Assembly (NCBI RefSeq): GCF_024231755.1
Contig: NZ_JAAEQH010000256.1
Span: 1-44,274, forward strand
Reading direction: 5' to 3'
DNA: 44,274 bases
DNA from: Neptuniibacter sp.
GTDB taxonomy: Bacteria > Pseudomonadota > Gammaproteobacteria > Pseudomonadales > Balneatricaceae
Position numbers and translations under genes: made by a program. The stretch's first letter is position 1; every line of letters starts with the position of its first letter. Under the pieces are notes generated by a model. It ran no database searches. It worked only from the letters and a program-made list of their open reading frames with translations, and was not told where the DNA came from. Positions 8,810-16,475 of the stretch are shown piece by piece.

Positions 8810-9367
8810 GTGTCAGAAGTCACTTTACTCTACCTCGCTGTTGCCTTTGTTTTATTGGTGTTGCTGTTTGTTTTGCGCAAACTATTGAAAGGCAAACCCC
8901 AGCTGGATCAGAGTGTTTCTCAAACTGAACGCATGTTTACCCCCGTGCTGGAAAAAGCAGTGGGTGGACAGTATCTCTTGTACTGTAAAGTGCCGGTAGC
9001 AGATGTTTTGCAGCCTTCCGCTTCAATATCAGAGCGGGCACAACGCAAAGCGCTAAAACCTGTTCAAGGACGTCAGTTTGATTATCTGGTCTGTGATAAA
9101 ACAACTCAGGAAGTGGTTTGTGCAGTAGAGCTGGATGATCATAGTTATGACAAAAAAAGTTTCAAAAAACAGGACCTGTTTCTAGAAGACCTGTGCCAAT
9201 CTGTTTATCTTCCTCTGCTGCGCGTAGCGCCTCAGAATGGATATAACCTGGTCGAAATAATCGAACGCTTTGAGCGAACAATAGCCCCTGCGGCTCCTGC
9301 TGAAGCACCTGTCTACAGTGCGAAATTCAATTTGGAGCTTTGTCCAAGGTTCGAGCCTCAGGGCTAG
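8810..9367 (+). CDS. Membrane-anchored DUF2726 protein
   Basis: A 185-residue protein with a single N-terminal membrane helix (about 3-24, LLYLAVAFVLLVLLFVL) and a cytosolic DUF2726 domain (about 45-150). The core reads FDYLVCDKTTQEVVCAVELDDHSYDKK...DLFLEDLC...LPLLRV. The spacing of the acidic VELDD, the following H and the later D resembles a restriction-endonuclease-like fold, but nuclease activity is only a suggestion. It is a paralogue of the product at 14404. GTG start. Its stop codon lies at the beginning of a short degenerate repeat tract leading into rlmJ. Confidence 0.75.
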   Translation: MSEVTLLYLAVAFVLLVLLFVLRKLLKGKPQLDQSVSQTERMFTPVLEKAVGGQYLLYCKVPVADVLQPSASISERAQRKALKPVQGRQFDYLVCDKTTQEVVCAVELDDHSYDKKSFKKQDLFLEDLCQSVYLPLLRVAPQNGYNLVEIIERFERTIAPAAPAEAPVYSAKFNLELCPRFEPQG

Positions 9368-9437
9368 GTCCTAAGGGTTAAGTTCTAAGGGCTAAGGGCA
9401 AGGATTAGGTTTTAAGGGCTAGGAGCTAGGATTAGCA
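9362..9437. repeat. Degenerate CTAAGGG-type tandem repeat
   Basis: The 73 bases between the DUF2726 gene and rlmJ consist largely of CTAAGGG/CTAGGA-like words. There are exact CTAAGGG copies at 9371, 9385 and 9392, TTAAGGG at 9412, and several CTAGGA/TTAGG variants. The tract includes the upstream stop codon and supplies the AGGA that may serve as the rlmJ ribosome site. Confidence 0.7.
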
Positions 9438-9440
9438 GCT

Positions 9441-10217
9441 ATGGCAGAAATTTATCTGCACAATAAATATGCTGGTGGCGATGCCGATGTTGTAAAGCAT
9501 GCCTGCCTCGCCAGTAGCTTAAGCGCTCTCTTAAGTGCTCTGCCTGAAAAAACTCCCTACTTTGAAACCCATGCCGGGGCTGGATGTTATTCGTTACAGC
9601 CGAACAATCCTGAGCGGCAGAACGGTATTAAAGCCGTGGCGCCTCTTTTGGCAGAACATGCCCTCTTTACTGATTTCTCAATCGCTTTAGCGCGGTCCGG
9701 ATATGAAAGCACAGGTACTTATCCTGGCTCTGCTTACATCGCAGCTTGCTCAGGCGCAATTGGCCAGCTGAGCTTGTGTGAAAATAACCCCGCTATAGCT
9801 GATGCATTGCAGCTGAATATCCCAAAAGCAGACGTTTATAAACAAGACGGTTTTGAAAGTTTCTCCCTGGTAAAGCCGGGTTCTCTGGTGTTTATCGACC
9901 CTCCTTATAAAAGTTCAGACGATTACATCTCAGTGATCTCTTTTGCAGAACAGCTCAAGAAGGCTGGTATAGAGCATGTGGTTCTCTGGTATCCGCTGAT
10001 CTCTGCAGAGTTAACAGCTAACATGCTTGATCTGTTGCACAACCTGTTTGAGGAATCATGCTCTGTAACTGTCCATCGTGAGCCTGCTCAAGAGGGGAAA
10101 ATGACTGGTTACGGTATGTTTGGCTCAAGCCATCTACTCACCCAAAATTGGCAACAGATTATTGAGCTGTTGCAACCTCAATTGCCCATTACTCAGATAG
10201 AGTTTAGGGACCAGTAA
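9441..10217 (+). CDS. rlmJ: 23S rRNA (adenine2030-N6)-methyltransferase RlmJ
   Basis: A 258-residue SAM-dependent methyltransferase that modifies A2030 of 23S rRNA in E. coli. The N-terminal YLHNKYAGGDADVVKHACLASSL corresponds to the RlmJ SAM-binding start (HAGNHADVLKH in E. coli), ETHAGAGCYSL follows, and the catalytic DPPY motif sits at about 154-157 (VFIDPPYKSSDDY). LWYPL and the late MTGYGMFG segment also match. It is slightly shorter than E. coli RlmJ (280 residues). ATG start about 9 bases after AGGA in the repeat tract. Confidence 0.9.
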   Translation: MAEIYLHNKYAGGDADVVKHACLASSLSALLSALPEKTPYFETHAGAGCYSLQPNNPERQNGIKAVAPLLAEHALFTDFSIALARSGYESTGTYPGSAYIAACSGAIGQLSLCENNPAIADALQLNIPKADVYKQDGFESFSLVKPGSLVFIDPPYKSSDDYISVISFAEQLKKAGIEHVVLWYPLISAELTANMLDLLHNLFEESCSVTVHREPAQEGKMTGYGMFGSSHLLTQNWQQIIELLQPQLPITQIEFRDQ

Positions 10218-10325
10218 CATTACTGTTTTCCTAAATTGGCTGTTTACCTAACTTTACTGGCTCATAACCCAAGTTTACCTTTCGTTCAGGCATGATCTTC
10301 TTATCAAATAATAAGGAGTGTTGTT

Positions 10326-10856
10326 ATGCAAAAAATAATTGTTGGACTTCTGGCGGCGGGTATTCTTTTCGCTAATGCAACGACTGCTAGTGCGGCACCG
10401 GGTGCGCCTCACCATCGCCATGCGCAGGTAAAACATCTGCCGGTAGGAGCCGTAGATGTCGTTCTTGCTGGGGTTAAATACTGGCTGGCAGATGGGGTGT
10501 ACTACCGTAAGGCAGATAACCGTTATGTGGTTGTTAAGTCGCCCGTTGGGGCCAAAGTTAAATATCTACCCAATGGTACAGTGGTAGTGAAAAGAGGCGG
10601 TAAGCAGTATTTCCACCATGCTGGTATTTATTACCGTTGGCTACCTAAAGTTCGTCAGTATGAGGTGGTTAAGTTGGAAAAAGTACCAGTGGCTAAGGTT
10701 TACCGATTAGGTAGTGTTTTGGAGACGCTACCTAATGGTGCCAATGCAACGTTGGTGAATGGTGTGCAGTACTTTACCCTCAACAAACAGTACTTTATGC
10801 GATCCGAACGCAGCGGAAAAACTGTCTACGTAGTAGTCAATATTGATGCGGGTTGA
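10326..10856 (+). CDS. Secreted DUF6515-like repeat protein
   Basis: A 176-residue exported protein: signal peptide about 1-23 (ending ASA), a short His-rich linker (PHHRHAQ), then three copies of a ~43-residue unit. Each unit begins LPxGA/T, continues with a VxxGVKYW/Y or GGKQYF strand and ends with a YYR/YFMR and VV strand. This Tyr/Val/Gly-rich layout is typical of DUF6515-like periplasmic or surface proteins of unknown role. There is a good ribosome site (AAGGAG). It is not obviously in an operon; a probable terminator follows about 30 bases downstream. The family name is from memory, and the repeat structure is visible directly. Confidence 0.7.
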   Translation: MQKIIVGLLAAGILFANATTASAAPGAPHHRHAQVKHLPVGAVDVVLAGVKYWLADGVYYRKADNRYVVVKSPVGAKVKYLPNGTVVVKRGGKQYFHHAGIYYRWLPKVRQYEVVKLEKVPVAKVYRLGSVLETLPNGANATLVNGVQYFTLNKQYFMRSERSGKTVYVVVNIDAG

Positions 10857-10884
10857 ACAGTAAATAAACAAAGCTCATGTGAAT

Positions 10885-10931
10885 AAAGGCCGCAGGTGCA
10901 AAAAATAACCATTGCTCTGCAGGCCTTTGTT
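10885..10931 (+). terminator. Probable terminator of the DUF6515-like gene
   Basis: AAAGGCC-GCAG (10885-10895) pairs with CTGC-A-GGCCTTT (10917-10928, one bulged A) around a ~21-base AT-rich loop, followed by TTTGTTTAT. The long loop lowers confidence. Confidence 0.5.
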
Positions 10932-10971
10932 TATGGGCTTTCTGATAGATACCCATAAACAGTATACAAAC

Positions 10972-10980
10972 TTATCCACA
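10972..10980 (+). promoter_or_regulatory. DnaA-box consensus 9-mer
   Basis: An exact TTATCCACA. A single copy can occur by chance in a window of this length, so its function is uncertain. Confidence 0.3.
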
Positions 10981-11186
10981 GATTCTGGGGTTAAGTCCTA
11001 TCGCTGATTCGGTGAGCGAAAATTGATGGGGGCAAGACCTAAAGTTCTGTCTATCAATGCTGGCTTGTTGATAAGCGACATGAAAGCAAACCTCACTGAT
11101 ATCGGGTTACCTCAGGTCTTGCCGGTTACTGGAAAGGCGCTATTTGTTTTCAAGAAATTTGTTTTAAAGAATTAAGCGCCTTGTCT

Positions 11187-11684
11187 TCAGTAGTGGGTCA
11201 GGTCATAAAGTTCCTCTGGAGCGCAGCTGATATGTCCATGAGGATTATTCTTCATCAGCTCTTGAAACTGCTCCCGTTTAATGTGGATCAGATTACGGTG
11301 GTCTCCTGCTTCTATGTAGAGATCGTCATCCTCACAAAGAGAATCATCCCAGATCACATCCAGCCCATATGCCTGTCCAATAGCGGGGACTGCGCCTAAT
11401 TCACAATCACCAAAAATACGTTCAATCTCTGCTTCTTTAGCGAGCTCAGTATGGCAACCGGTAATCTGCTCGATCTGGGGGAGCATCACCTTATTCATCG
11501 CAGGAACCGCTGCGAGCATGTAGTGATTATTGTCGTGCAGAACAACGGCTTTAATCACCTGCTTCATCGGTACAGCAGCCATCAGCGCAGATTCAGATGC
11601 TGTGCTGGAAAAGCTATGAGGTACGGTATCGTAGTCGCAAGATTTGTTGTGAAGGTAACTATCGAGAGTAGCAGTAACAGACAT
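11187..11684 (-). CDS. YbaK/ProX-type aminoacyl-tRNA deacylase domain protein
   Basis: A 165-residue single-domain protein of the YbaK/prolyl-tRNA-synthetase-associated family, which clears mischarged tRNAs in trans. Recognisable segments are HSFSSTASESALMAAVPMKQVIKAVVLHDNNHYMLAAVPA (the lysine in MKQVIK is the conserved catalytic-site position), then GDCELGAVPAIGQAYGLDVIWDD and YIEAGDHRNLIHI. The true start is ATG 11684: a TTG at 11699 is in frame, but that stretch is the ribosome site itself (GGAGGG, about 8 bases upstream of ATG). The substrate tRNA cannot be assigned. It is convergent with the upstream plus-strand gene. Confidence 0.85.
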   Translation of the reverse strand: MSVTATLDSYLHNKSCDYDTVPHSFSSTASESALMAAVPMKQVIKAVVLHDNNHYMLAAVPAMNKVMLPQIEQITGCHTELAKEAEIERIFGDCELGAVPAIGQAYGLDVIWDDSLCEDDDLYIEAGDHRNLIHIKREQFQELMKNNPHGHISCAPEELYDLTHY

Positions 11685-11788
11685 TGCTGGGCCCTCCAAT
11701 ATGAGTCATGTTTTAAGTGTAGCTTTGATCGAAAAACTCAACTTGAAAATGGCGCAACTTGCTCAAAATGAAGCGTCTAAATAGGGTC

Positions 11789-11808
11789 ATTCCTGCGAAA
11801 GCAGAAAT
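11789..11808. repeat. Small palindromic repeat, copy 1
   Basis: ATTCCTGC-GAAA-GCAGAAAT within a GTCATTCC...AATCT context. It matches two other copies in this window (13211-13230; 22842-22861) and a repeat type common between genes in many proteobacteria. Confidence 0.6.
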
Positions 11809-11914
11809 CTGGTTATCAACTAACTACTGCGTCTGCATTACTAATTTAGTTACTGCGCAGCTTGCTAGCTAATTCATCGCTTTTTTGGTTGTCGTTGATC
11901 GTTCGCGGTGTGAT

Positions 11915-12157
11915 TTAAAGTCTTGCTTGTTGTTTTATGGCTTCAATATCCAGAGGTTTAGCGCCATGCTCTTCCAAAGAATCCAGCCCTTTCTGAACTT
12001 CAGCTCTTAAGGTTTCCAGTTTTAGCCGTTCCTCTGCATCACGTTGTTCAAGTAAACGTAGCGCTTCACGAACGACTTCACTGGAAGAGTTATAGCTTCC
12101 GCTTTCCACTTTATCTTTGATAAAAGCTTCCAGCTTTGGAGTGAGGGATACGTTCAT
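11915..12157 (-). CDS. Orphan ParD-like antitoxin
   Basis: An 80-residue ParD/RHH antitoxin. The N-terminal strand and helix pair MNVSLTPKLEAFIKDKVESGSYNSSSEVVREALRLLEQRD is the DNA-binding ribbon-helix-helix, and the acidic tail (about 45-80) is the segment that normally wraps the ParE toxin. A strong GGGAG ribosome site precedes ATG. ParE should start at or just after the antitoxin stop on the same strand, but the next 215 bases contain only stop-broken frames and a small palindromic repeat. The partner therefore appears lost, and this antitoxin may be solitary. Confidence 0.8.
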   Translation of the reverse strand: MNVSLTPKLEAFIKDKVESGSYNSSSEVVREALRLLEQRDAEERLKLETLRAEVQKGLDSLEEHGAKPLDIEAIKQQARL

Positions 12158-12359
12158 TGTTATCTCCCTTTTGTGTTTAGTTATGTCAAAGTTTAGCGAT
12201 CTTTGTTATCGAAATCTTGTAGAGAGTAACAAGCCTAGAACATTGCTCGCTCTATTCAGGCTTAGACTATACTGAACCCGTGGTCGTCAATGAGTATCAG
12301 TGGATTTGATTTTGCTATAGGCCATAAACCTGTGTCTCTTTCAGCTTTCAAGACTGTCT

Positions 12360-13160
12360 ATGAAGGGAATTAATCGCTTTATCTGTGGGAATAATTGGAC
12401 GCTCAAATGCAGCGTTAGAGCCCTTGTTGCGGTTCTATTGCTAAGTTTCTCTCATGTCATAGCAGCACATGAAAAGCATGAATCAAGCATAACCCTTATC
12501 ACCGAAGATTGGGCTCCGTTCAATTACCGTGAAGCCGGTGAGTTGAAGGGGTTCTCCATAGAAATTATTCAAGCTGTGATGGATGAGCTAGGCGAGCAGT
12601 ACCCAATAATGTTTCTACCTGGCCCGCGTGGCGAGCACGTACTGGCCACTGAGCAAAATATCATGTCGTTCTCGCTATTCCGCACGCCTGAGCGTGAAGA
12701 TAAATATAAATGGATAGGGCCTATATCCACACAATCGGTTTATTTCTATAAGCAGAAAGGCAACCCCAAAACTTACAGCACAATCGATGATATTAAAGCG
12801 GCTAGGCTGATTACGGTTCCTCATCGTGGCTTGGTTACCGATCATGTAGGTGCGTTAGGTATTACAAATGTGTTGAAGATCTCATCACGTGAAAAACAGT
12901 TCTTACTTCTATTCTCAGGGCGAGCTGAGCTGTTGGTTAATGTATCGGAATTCGGAATACCCTATTACCTTAAACAAATTGACCGACCAAGCGACTCACT
13001 CGTCAAAACTCAGGTAAAACTGCTGGAGTTCCCGCTCTATATTGCCTGCTCTAAAGATATCCCTGACGAAGTTATACAGCGGTGGCAGGCGGCGTTAGAT
13101 CGAGTCAAAGCTTCTCCCGAGTACCAAGAAATAAACACAAGATACCTGCATTCTCATTAG
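12360..13160 (+). CDS. Periplasmic solute-binding protein (SBP family 3)
   Basis: A 266-residue exported protein. After a long N-terminal region with a hydrophobic segment (about 20-36, ending VIAA), the mature part starts ITLITEDWAPFNYREAGELKGFSIEIIQAVM, the classic opening of family-3 extracellular binding proteins, followed by GPRGEHVLA and RTPEREDKYKWIGPI. These usually deliver amino acids to ABC permeases or feed a sensor, but no permease or kinase gene is adjacent. It is one of three family-3-like solitary binding proteins in the window. The start is uncertain: no clear ribosome site precedes ATG 12360. Confidence 0.75.
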   Translation: MKGINRFICGNNWTLKCSVRALVAVLLLSFSHVIAAHEKHESSITLITEDWAPFNYREAGELKGFSIEIIQAVMDELGEQYPIMFLPGPRGEHVLATEQNIMSFSLFRTPEREDKYKWIGPISTQSVYFYKQKGNPKTYSTIDDIKAARLITVPHRGLVTDHVGALGITNVLKISSREKQFLLLFSGRAELLVNVSEFGIPYYLKQIDRPSDSLVKTQVKLLEFPLYIACSKDIPDEVIQRWQAALDRVKASPEYQEINTRYLHSH

Positions 13161-13210
13161 CCTCAGCGTTTAGCTGCAGTTCCTAATGGCAGACTTCTAA
13201 AAATCCCGTC

Positions 13211-13230
13211 ATTCCAGCGAAGGCTGGAAT
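13211..13230. repeat. Small palindromic repeat, copy 2
   Basis: A perfect 8-bp arm palindrome ATTCCAGC-GAAG-GCTGGAAT inside CCCGTC...CTATTC. It lies between the binding-protein gene and the accessory cluster. Confidence 0.7.
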
Positions 13231-13347
13231 CTATTCGTCTCCCGTTTCCCTTTTTTGCTATGCCGCGTACTTCCTTGATGCTTATCAATTTGTGTAGTTG
13301 ATAAGAACTTTTCATAAAGGCATAGTGTTTGGGTTAAGACCAAGGTG

Positions 13348-13383
13348 GTCGTGGATTATATTCGTCAAAAGGAAAGACGATGA
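13348..13383 (+). repeat. Duplicated gene leader, copy 1
   Basis: This 36-base segment ends at the start codon of the 13380 gene and matches 14372-14407 at 29 of 36 positions, including a shared AAGGAAAGA ribosome site. It suggests duplication of a promoter/leader. Confidence 0.55.
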
Positions 13384-14354
13384 AAGGATGTCAGATCTAT
13401 AAATTTTCGGGTGCGTTTTACCTTAAAGCTGCCGCATTTACTGTGGCGGGTTGGGTAATGATCAACCTTATCTTTGGTAATTCTCCTCTAGGTGGGCACT
13501 ACTACATTCCTGTAGTTTTGCTGATCTACCTTCTAGTCCAGCTCACCTACAAAGTTGATCTGCGTAAAGATGCTTTGCATATCAAACGCTTTGGGATGGG
13601 GGCAAAAGTTAGTTTTGAAAACCTGCACAAAGTCGAAGAGGAAAACGGAACTATCGGTCTACATGTGCAGGATGGTCGGCAGTACAACATACCACTATCA
13701 CGTTTCACGCGGCAGGATCAGAAACAATTGTCGGATCAGCTAAATGAGCTTTGGGCCGTTGCCAGATCAGATATGCCTGTAGAGAAAGACCGTTCAGATA
13801 GCGATATTCCTGATTACTTGGCTAAAGAAGAGGCTAAGAAAAGAGTGGTTGAGATGCTTGGTTCAGGGGTGCCGAAAAAGGAAGTGTTTGAGCAACTTAA
13901 AGACCGTGGCATTAGAGATAACAAATTAGCGATGATGATAGCATCAGTCCCTGATGAGCTGCTCTGTATATTGCATGAAGGAAAAAACAATATTCTGGTC
14001 ATCGTCTATTCACTCCTTGCGATCCTCGCTATCTGGGGAACATACATGACTGCTCCCGACAACATTCGAACTTTTTCCCTGGTAATACTCATCGTGACCA
14101 ACCTGTTATTTATCTGGGGTTTCTTTAGTTTCAAGCTTATCGCCTACAACGTATTTATTTTCTTAAGTCTGGTCACAATCCCCAAAGATGCCGTGGCTGT
14201 TATCGCAGCGAATGATATTCCTGGCATGGTGGGAATCGGACTATCAGTCTTAGTATTGGCTTACGTGTGGTTTATACGCTCAAGGCTGTACCCGGACATA
14301 GGGTTTATTGGGGTTAAAAAAGATAAGGCAGGACAGTACCAGTTTAGTGAGTAA
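13380..14354 (+). CDS. Unknown multi-spanning membrane protein
   Basis: A 324-residue protein I do not recognise. Two N-terminal membrane helices (about 14-33 and 40-57) precede a ~65-residue beta-rich segment (YKVDLRKDALHIKRFGMGAKVSFENLHKVEE...) that looks like a small PH-like domain. A charged helical region (about 140-195) contains KKRVVEMLGSGVPKKEVFEQLKDRGIRDNKLA, and three or four helices follow at about 204-302. It has a good ribosome site (AAAGGAAAG). The leader is shared with the next gene, the DUF2726 protein 49 bases downstream, so the two are probably co-regulated. Function unknown. Confidence 0.7.
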   Translation: MKGCQIYKFSGAFYLKAAAFTVAGWVMINLIFGNSPLGGHYYIPVVLLIYLLVQLTYKVDLRKDALHIKRFGMGAKVSFENLHKVEEENGTIGLHVQDGRQYNIPLSRFTRQDQKQLSDQLNELWAVARSDMPVEKDRSDSDIPDYLAKEEAKKRVVEMLGSGVPKKEVFEQLKDRGIRDNKLAMMIASVPDELLCILHEGKNNILVIVYSLLAILAIWGTYMTAPDNIRTFSLVILIVTNLLFIWGFFSFKLIAYNVFIFLSLVTIPKDAVAVIAANDIPGMVGIGLSVLVLAYVWFIRSRLYPDIGFIGVKKDKAGQYQFSE

Positions 14355-14371
14355 ACAATAAGTCCAAGAAA

Positions 14372-14407
14372 GTCGTGGAAAATATTTGTTATAAGGAAAG
14401 ATGATGG
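14372..14407 (+). repeat. Duplicated gene leader, copy 2
   Basis: Matches 13348-13383 at 29 of 36 positions. Aligning the two places the homologous start codon at ATG 14404 rather than ATG 14401. Confidence 0.55.
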
Positions 14408-15039
14408 AATGGATTTTGATTTTGGCAGTTCTAGGTTTTGTAGTGCTGTTCATCTTAAAAGGAATTGCTGCCAATGTTGGTGCTGGTGCCGATTCCCAAA
14501 GCTCGTTGGGTTACCGCAAAAAGGAAACCCTTTTCACTGAAGCTGAACGTTCGTTTCTTGGTGTGTTGGATCAATGTATTGAGCCTGCCCAGCACCGTGT
14601 CTTCGGTAAAGTGCGGGTGGCGGACATTGTTGAGCCAAACCCGACTAAAAATCGCAGTGAATGGAGTCGTGCCTTTGGTAAGATAAAAGCCAAACACTTC
14701 GATTATGTAATCTGCGCTGCCGATAATCTTAAGCCTGTTTGTGTTATTGAGCTGGATGATAAGAGCCACAGCCAGAAAAAGCGTCAGCAGCGTGACCTGC
14801 TTTTAGAAAATGTTTGCAAGGACGCTAAGCTGCCCCTAGTTCGCGTCCCTGCACAACGATCTTATAAACCTGAAGCTATTAAGGCTCTGTTAGCGAAAAA
14901 GTTTGCTTCGAGAACGGCTGCGTCTATTAGTGGTCAGGGTTCTTCACAAGTTGAGGTAAAAGTCGCTCAGAAATCGGAAGTAATGAAAGCAGATAATACT
15001 GATGTGCCGGTAGGTGACATTGGTGGGGCTGTTAGGTAA
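14404..15039 (+). CDS. Membrane-anchored DUF2726 protein, second copy
   Basis: A 211-residue protein with one N-terminal membrane helix (about 2-20, WILILAVLGFVVLFIL) and a DUF2726 domain. Its core FDYVICAADNLKPVCVIELDDKSHSQKKRQQRDLLLENVCKDAKLPLVRVPAQ parallels the product at 8810. The conserved E-x-D-D...H...D...E arrangement could be a nuclease-like active site, but this is inference. A Ser/Gly/Val-rich tail (about 170-211) is probably disordered. ATG 14401 is also possible; the duplicated leader favours 14404. It follows the membrane protein at 13380. Confidence 0.75.
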   Translation: MEWILILAVLGFVVLFILKGIAANVGAGADSQSSLGYRKKETLFTEAERSFLGVLDQCIEPAQHRVFGKVRVADIVEPNPTKNRSEWSRAFGKIKAKHFDYVICAADNLKPVCVIELDDKSHSQKKRQQRDLLLENVCKDAKLPLVRVPAQRSYKPEAIKALLAKKFASRTAASISGQGSSQVEVKVAQKSEVMKADNTDVPVGDIGGAVR

Positions 15040-15145
15040 TTAAGATACTCTGCCTCCAATTATTCTGTAAGTTCGGATGCTTCAGGGTTTGCCCCCTTTA
15101 ATTCTTAATTACTATTTTACTATAAGACTTTTTATAGAGGTCATT

Positions 15146-15670
15146 ATGGCAAGGAAAAAAGGTCCTGACCTTTCTCAAATTCTTTATCTTCTTAAAAGTA
15201 TTAAGGAGATAAGTGATGAAATTGAGTGGAATGAGAAGCCAACAAATTCTGGTTATCTAGAAGGGGTTGTCATTTTATACGACCAATCTGGTAAGAGCAT
15301 TCCTGGCCTTACGCTTCGTTGCGAAGTGAAAAAAGCTATCAATATTGATGAAATAGGTTATAAATTTTTTCTTCACCAATCCCATGATAGAAATAACTTC
15401 CGCATTTTTAGTTTGGAAGTGTGTGGTCACAATATCATTTCACATAGGGATAAAAGGAAAAGAGAAACAATTTATGGCCCGCATTATCATATCGGATGCA
15501 AACAGTATTTGGGTAATGATGCTATTGTTAGGCAGGTTAAATTATTGCTCAAAACCGATGAATTTGGGCGTTGGTTAAAGAGATTTCTTAGACATGCGAA
15601 TACAAAAAATGGATATGATGTTCCATTTCCTCTTGAATTTGATCTGTTCGGTAATGCGGTAACAGTATGA
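15146..15670 (+). CDS. Unknown protein paired with a DUF1828-like gene
   Basis: A 174-residue soluble protein. Features are a basic start (MARKKGPDLSQ), an acidic N-terminal helix, EGVVILYDQSGKSIPGLTLRCEV, and a HNIISHRDKR...ETIYGPHYHIGC segment rich in His, with NDAIVRQVKLLLK near the end. It faintly resembles DUF6978-type proteins encoded beside DUF1828 genes, which I cannot confirm. The start is ATG 15146, with AGAGG seven bases upstream. An in-frame ATG at 15077 would add an unlikely hydrophobic leader. The stop overlaps the next start as ATGA. Sequence is visibly more AT-rich than the flanking genes, suggesting transfer. Confidence 0.7.
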   Translation: MARKKGPDLSQILYLLKSIKEISDEIEWNEKPTNSGYLEGVVILYDQSGKSIPGLTLRCEVKKAINIDEIGYKFFLHQSHDRNNFRIFSLEVCGHNIISHRDKRKRETIYGPHYHIGCKQYLGNDAIVRQVKLLLKTDEFGRWLKRFLRHANTKNGYDVPFPLEFDLFGNAVTV

Positions 15671-16422
15671 ATTGTTGCAATTTTCTCCAAGCAATAGGCT
15701 TTGTCTATGAAAAAGTTGACACAATTAGCGGGTCTCCAGCTTTGAGGGTTACATTACCAATATCCTCTCATGATGGTGAGCCATTTAAACTCTTACTGAT
15801 CAGTTTACCTGAAGGTAAGGTGGTTATATCTGATGATGGTGGGATTATTCACCTTCTTTCAGGTGAAGGAATTAGTATGTCTGGCCATAGACGCTGGAGT
15901 TCGCTTGAGAGCCTTGCTGATTCTTTTGATATTGAGCTGCTCCAGTCCGGTGAATTGAAAGCAACTTACGAGCATATGGATGAGGTCCAATATTTCTTTG
16001 GTGATTGGCTGCGTTTTTGTTCCGAAGTTGTGAAATGGCAAGAGGAGCGTTTATTGCTGGATGAGGGGCAAGTGGCTCTTGTTGATGAAGTAGAATTATT
16101 GCTGAAAGCGTGGAAAGCTGATTTGCCGATTGTAAAGAGCTTTAAGGTTAAGGGGCTTTCTACCCAGGAACATGAGTTTGACTTTAAGTTGGGAGATCAA
16201 CTTATTGACACTATTTCTCCTAATGGACGAACAACAGGGTCTAAATTGAGAAAAGTTTTAGATATTAGATCTACTAACGAAGACGTAGACGTAATGCTAA
16301 TAATGGATGATAGAGCACAGCCAGAAAAAGCAAAATATGAGATCGGGATACTTGGAAGTATAGTGCAGGTCATGAAAATGAGTACGCTTGAGACGTCTGT
16401 TCAAGATAGCAAGACACACTAA
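15667..16422 (+). CDS. DUF1828/DUF1829-like protein
   Basis: A 251-residue protein. The N-terminal half carries the DUF1828-type pattern ALRVTLPI....DGEPFKLLLISLPEGKVVISDDGGIIHLLSGEGI, where a DDGG turn ends a beta-hairpin. The C-terminal half (about 150-245: GLSTQEHEFDFKLGDQLIDTISP...VDVMLIMDDRAQPEKAKYEI) looks like DUF1829. This architecture is common in phage-like and mobile loci, but its biochemical role is not known to me. ATGA overlap with the upstream gene indicates translational coupling and probably a complex. AT-rich, as is its partner. Confidence 0.7.
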   Translation: MNCCNFLQAIGFVYEKVDTISGSPALRVTLPISSHDGEPFKLLLISLPEGKVVISDDGGIIHLLSGEGISMSGHRRWSSLESLADSFDIELLQSGELKATYEHMDEVQYFFGDWLRFCSEVVKWQEERLLLDEGQVALVDEVELLLKAWKADLPIVKSFKVKGLSTQEHEFDFKLGDQLIDTISPNGRTTGSKLRKVLDIRSTNEDVDVMLIMDDRAQPEKAKYEIGILGSIVQVMKMSTLETSVQDSKTH

Positions 16423-16475
16423 ACCTTATTAATGAGGTAAAGTCCTTTAATCTCTATCCACTAGCAGCAAGCGCT

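Larger units (their letters stand above)
10857..11186. other. 330-base intergenic region with terminator and DnaA box
   Basis: The region between the DUF6515-like gene and the convergent YbaK-type gene holds a terminator-like hairpin (10885-10928) and one perfect DnaA-box 9-mer (10972-10980). No coding region with a convincing start was seen. Confidence 0.5.

Noticed and set aside
9362-9437. Telomere-like sequence or replicon end
   Set aside because: The 7-mers are few and degenerate, and lie between two intact genes in continuous sequence.
11700-11914. ParE toxin gene beside parD
   Set aside because: The space is too short and every frame on the minus strand is interrupted by stops.
15077-15145. 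Longer start for the unknown protein at 15146
   Set aside because: The extra residues form a hydrophobic leader without a ribosome site, while ATG 15146 has a good one.
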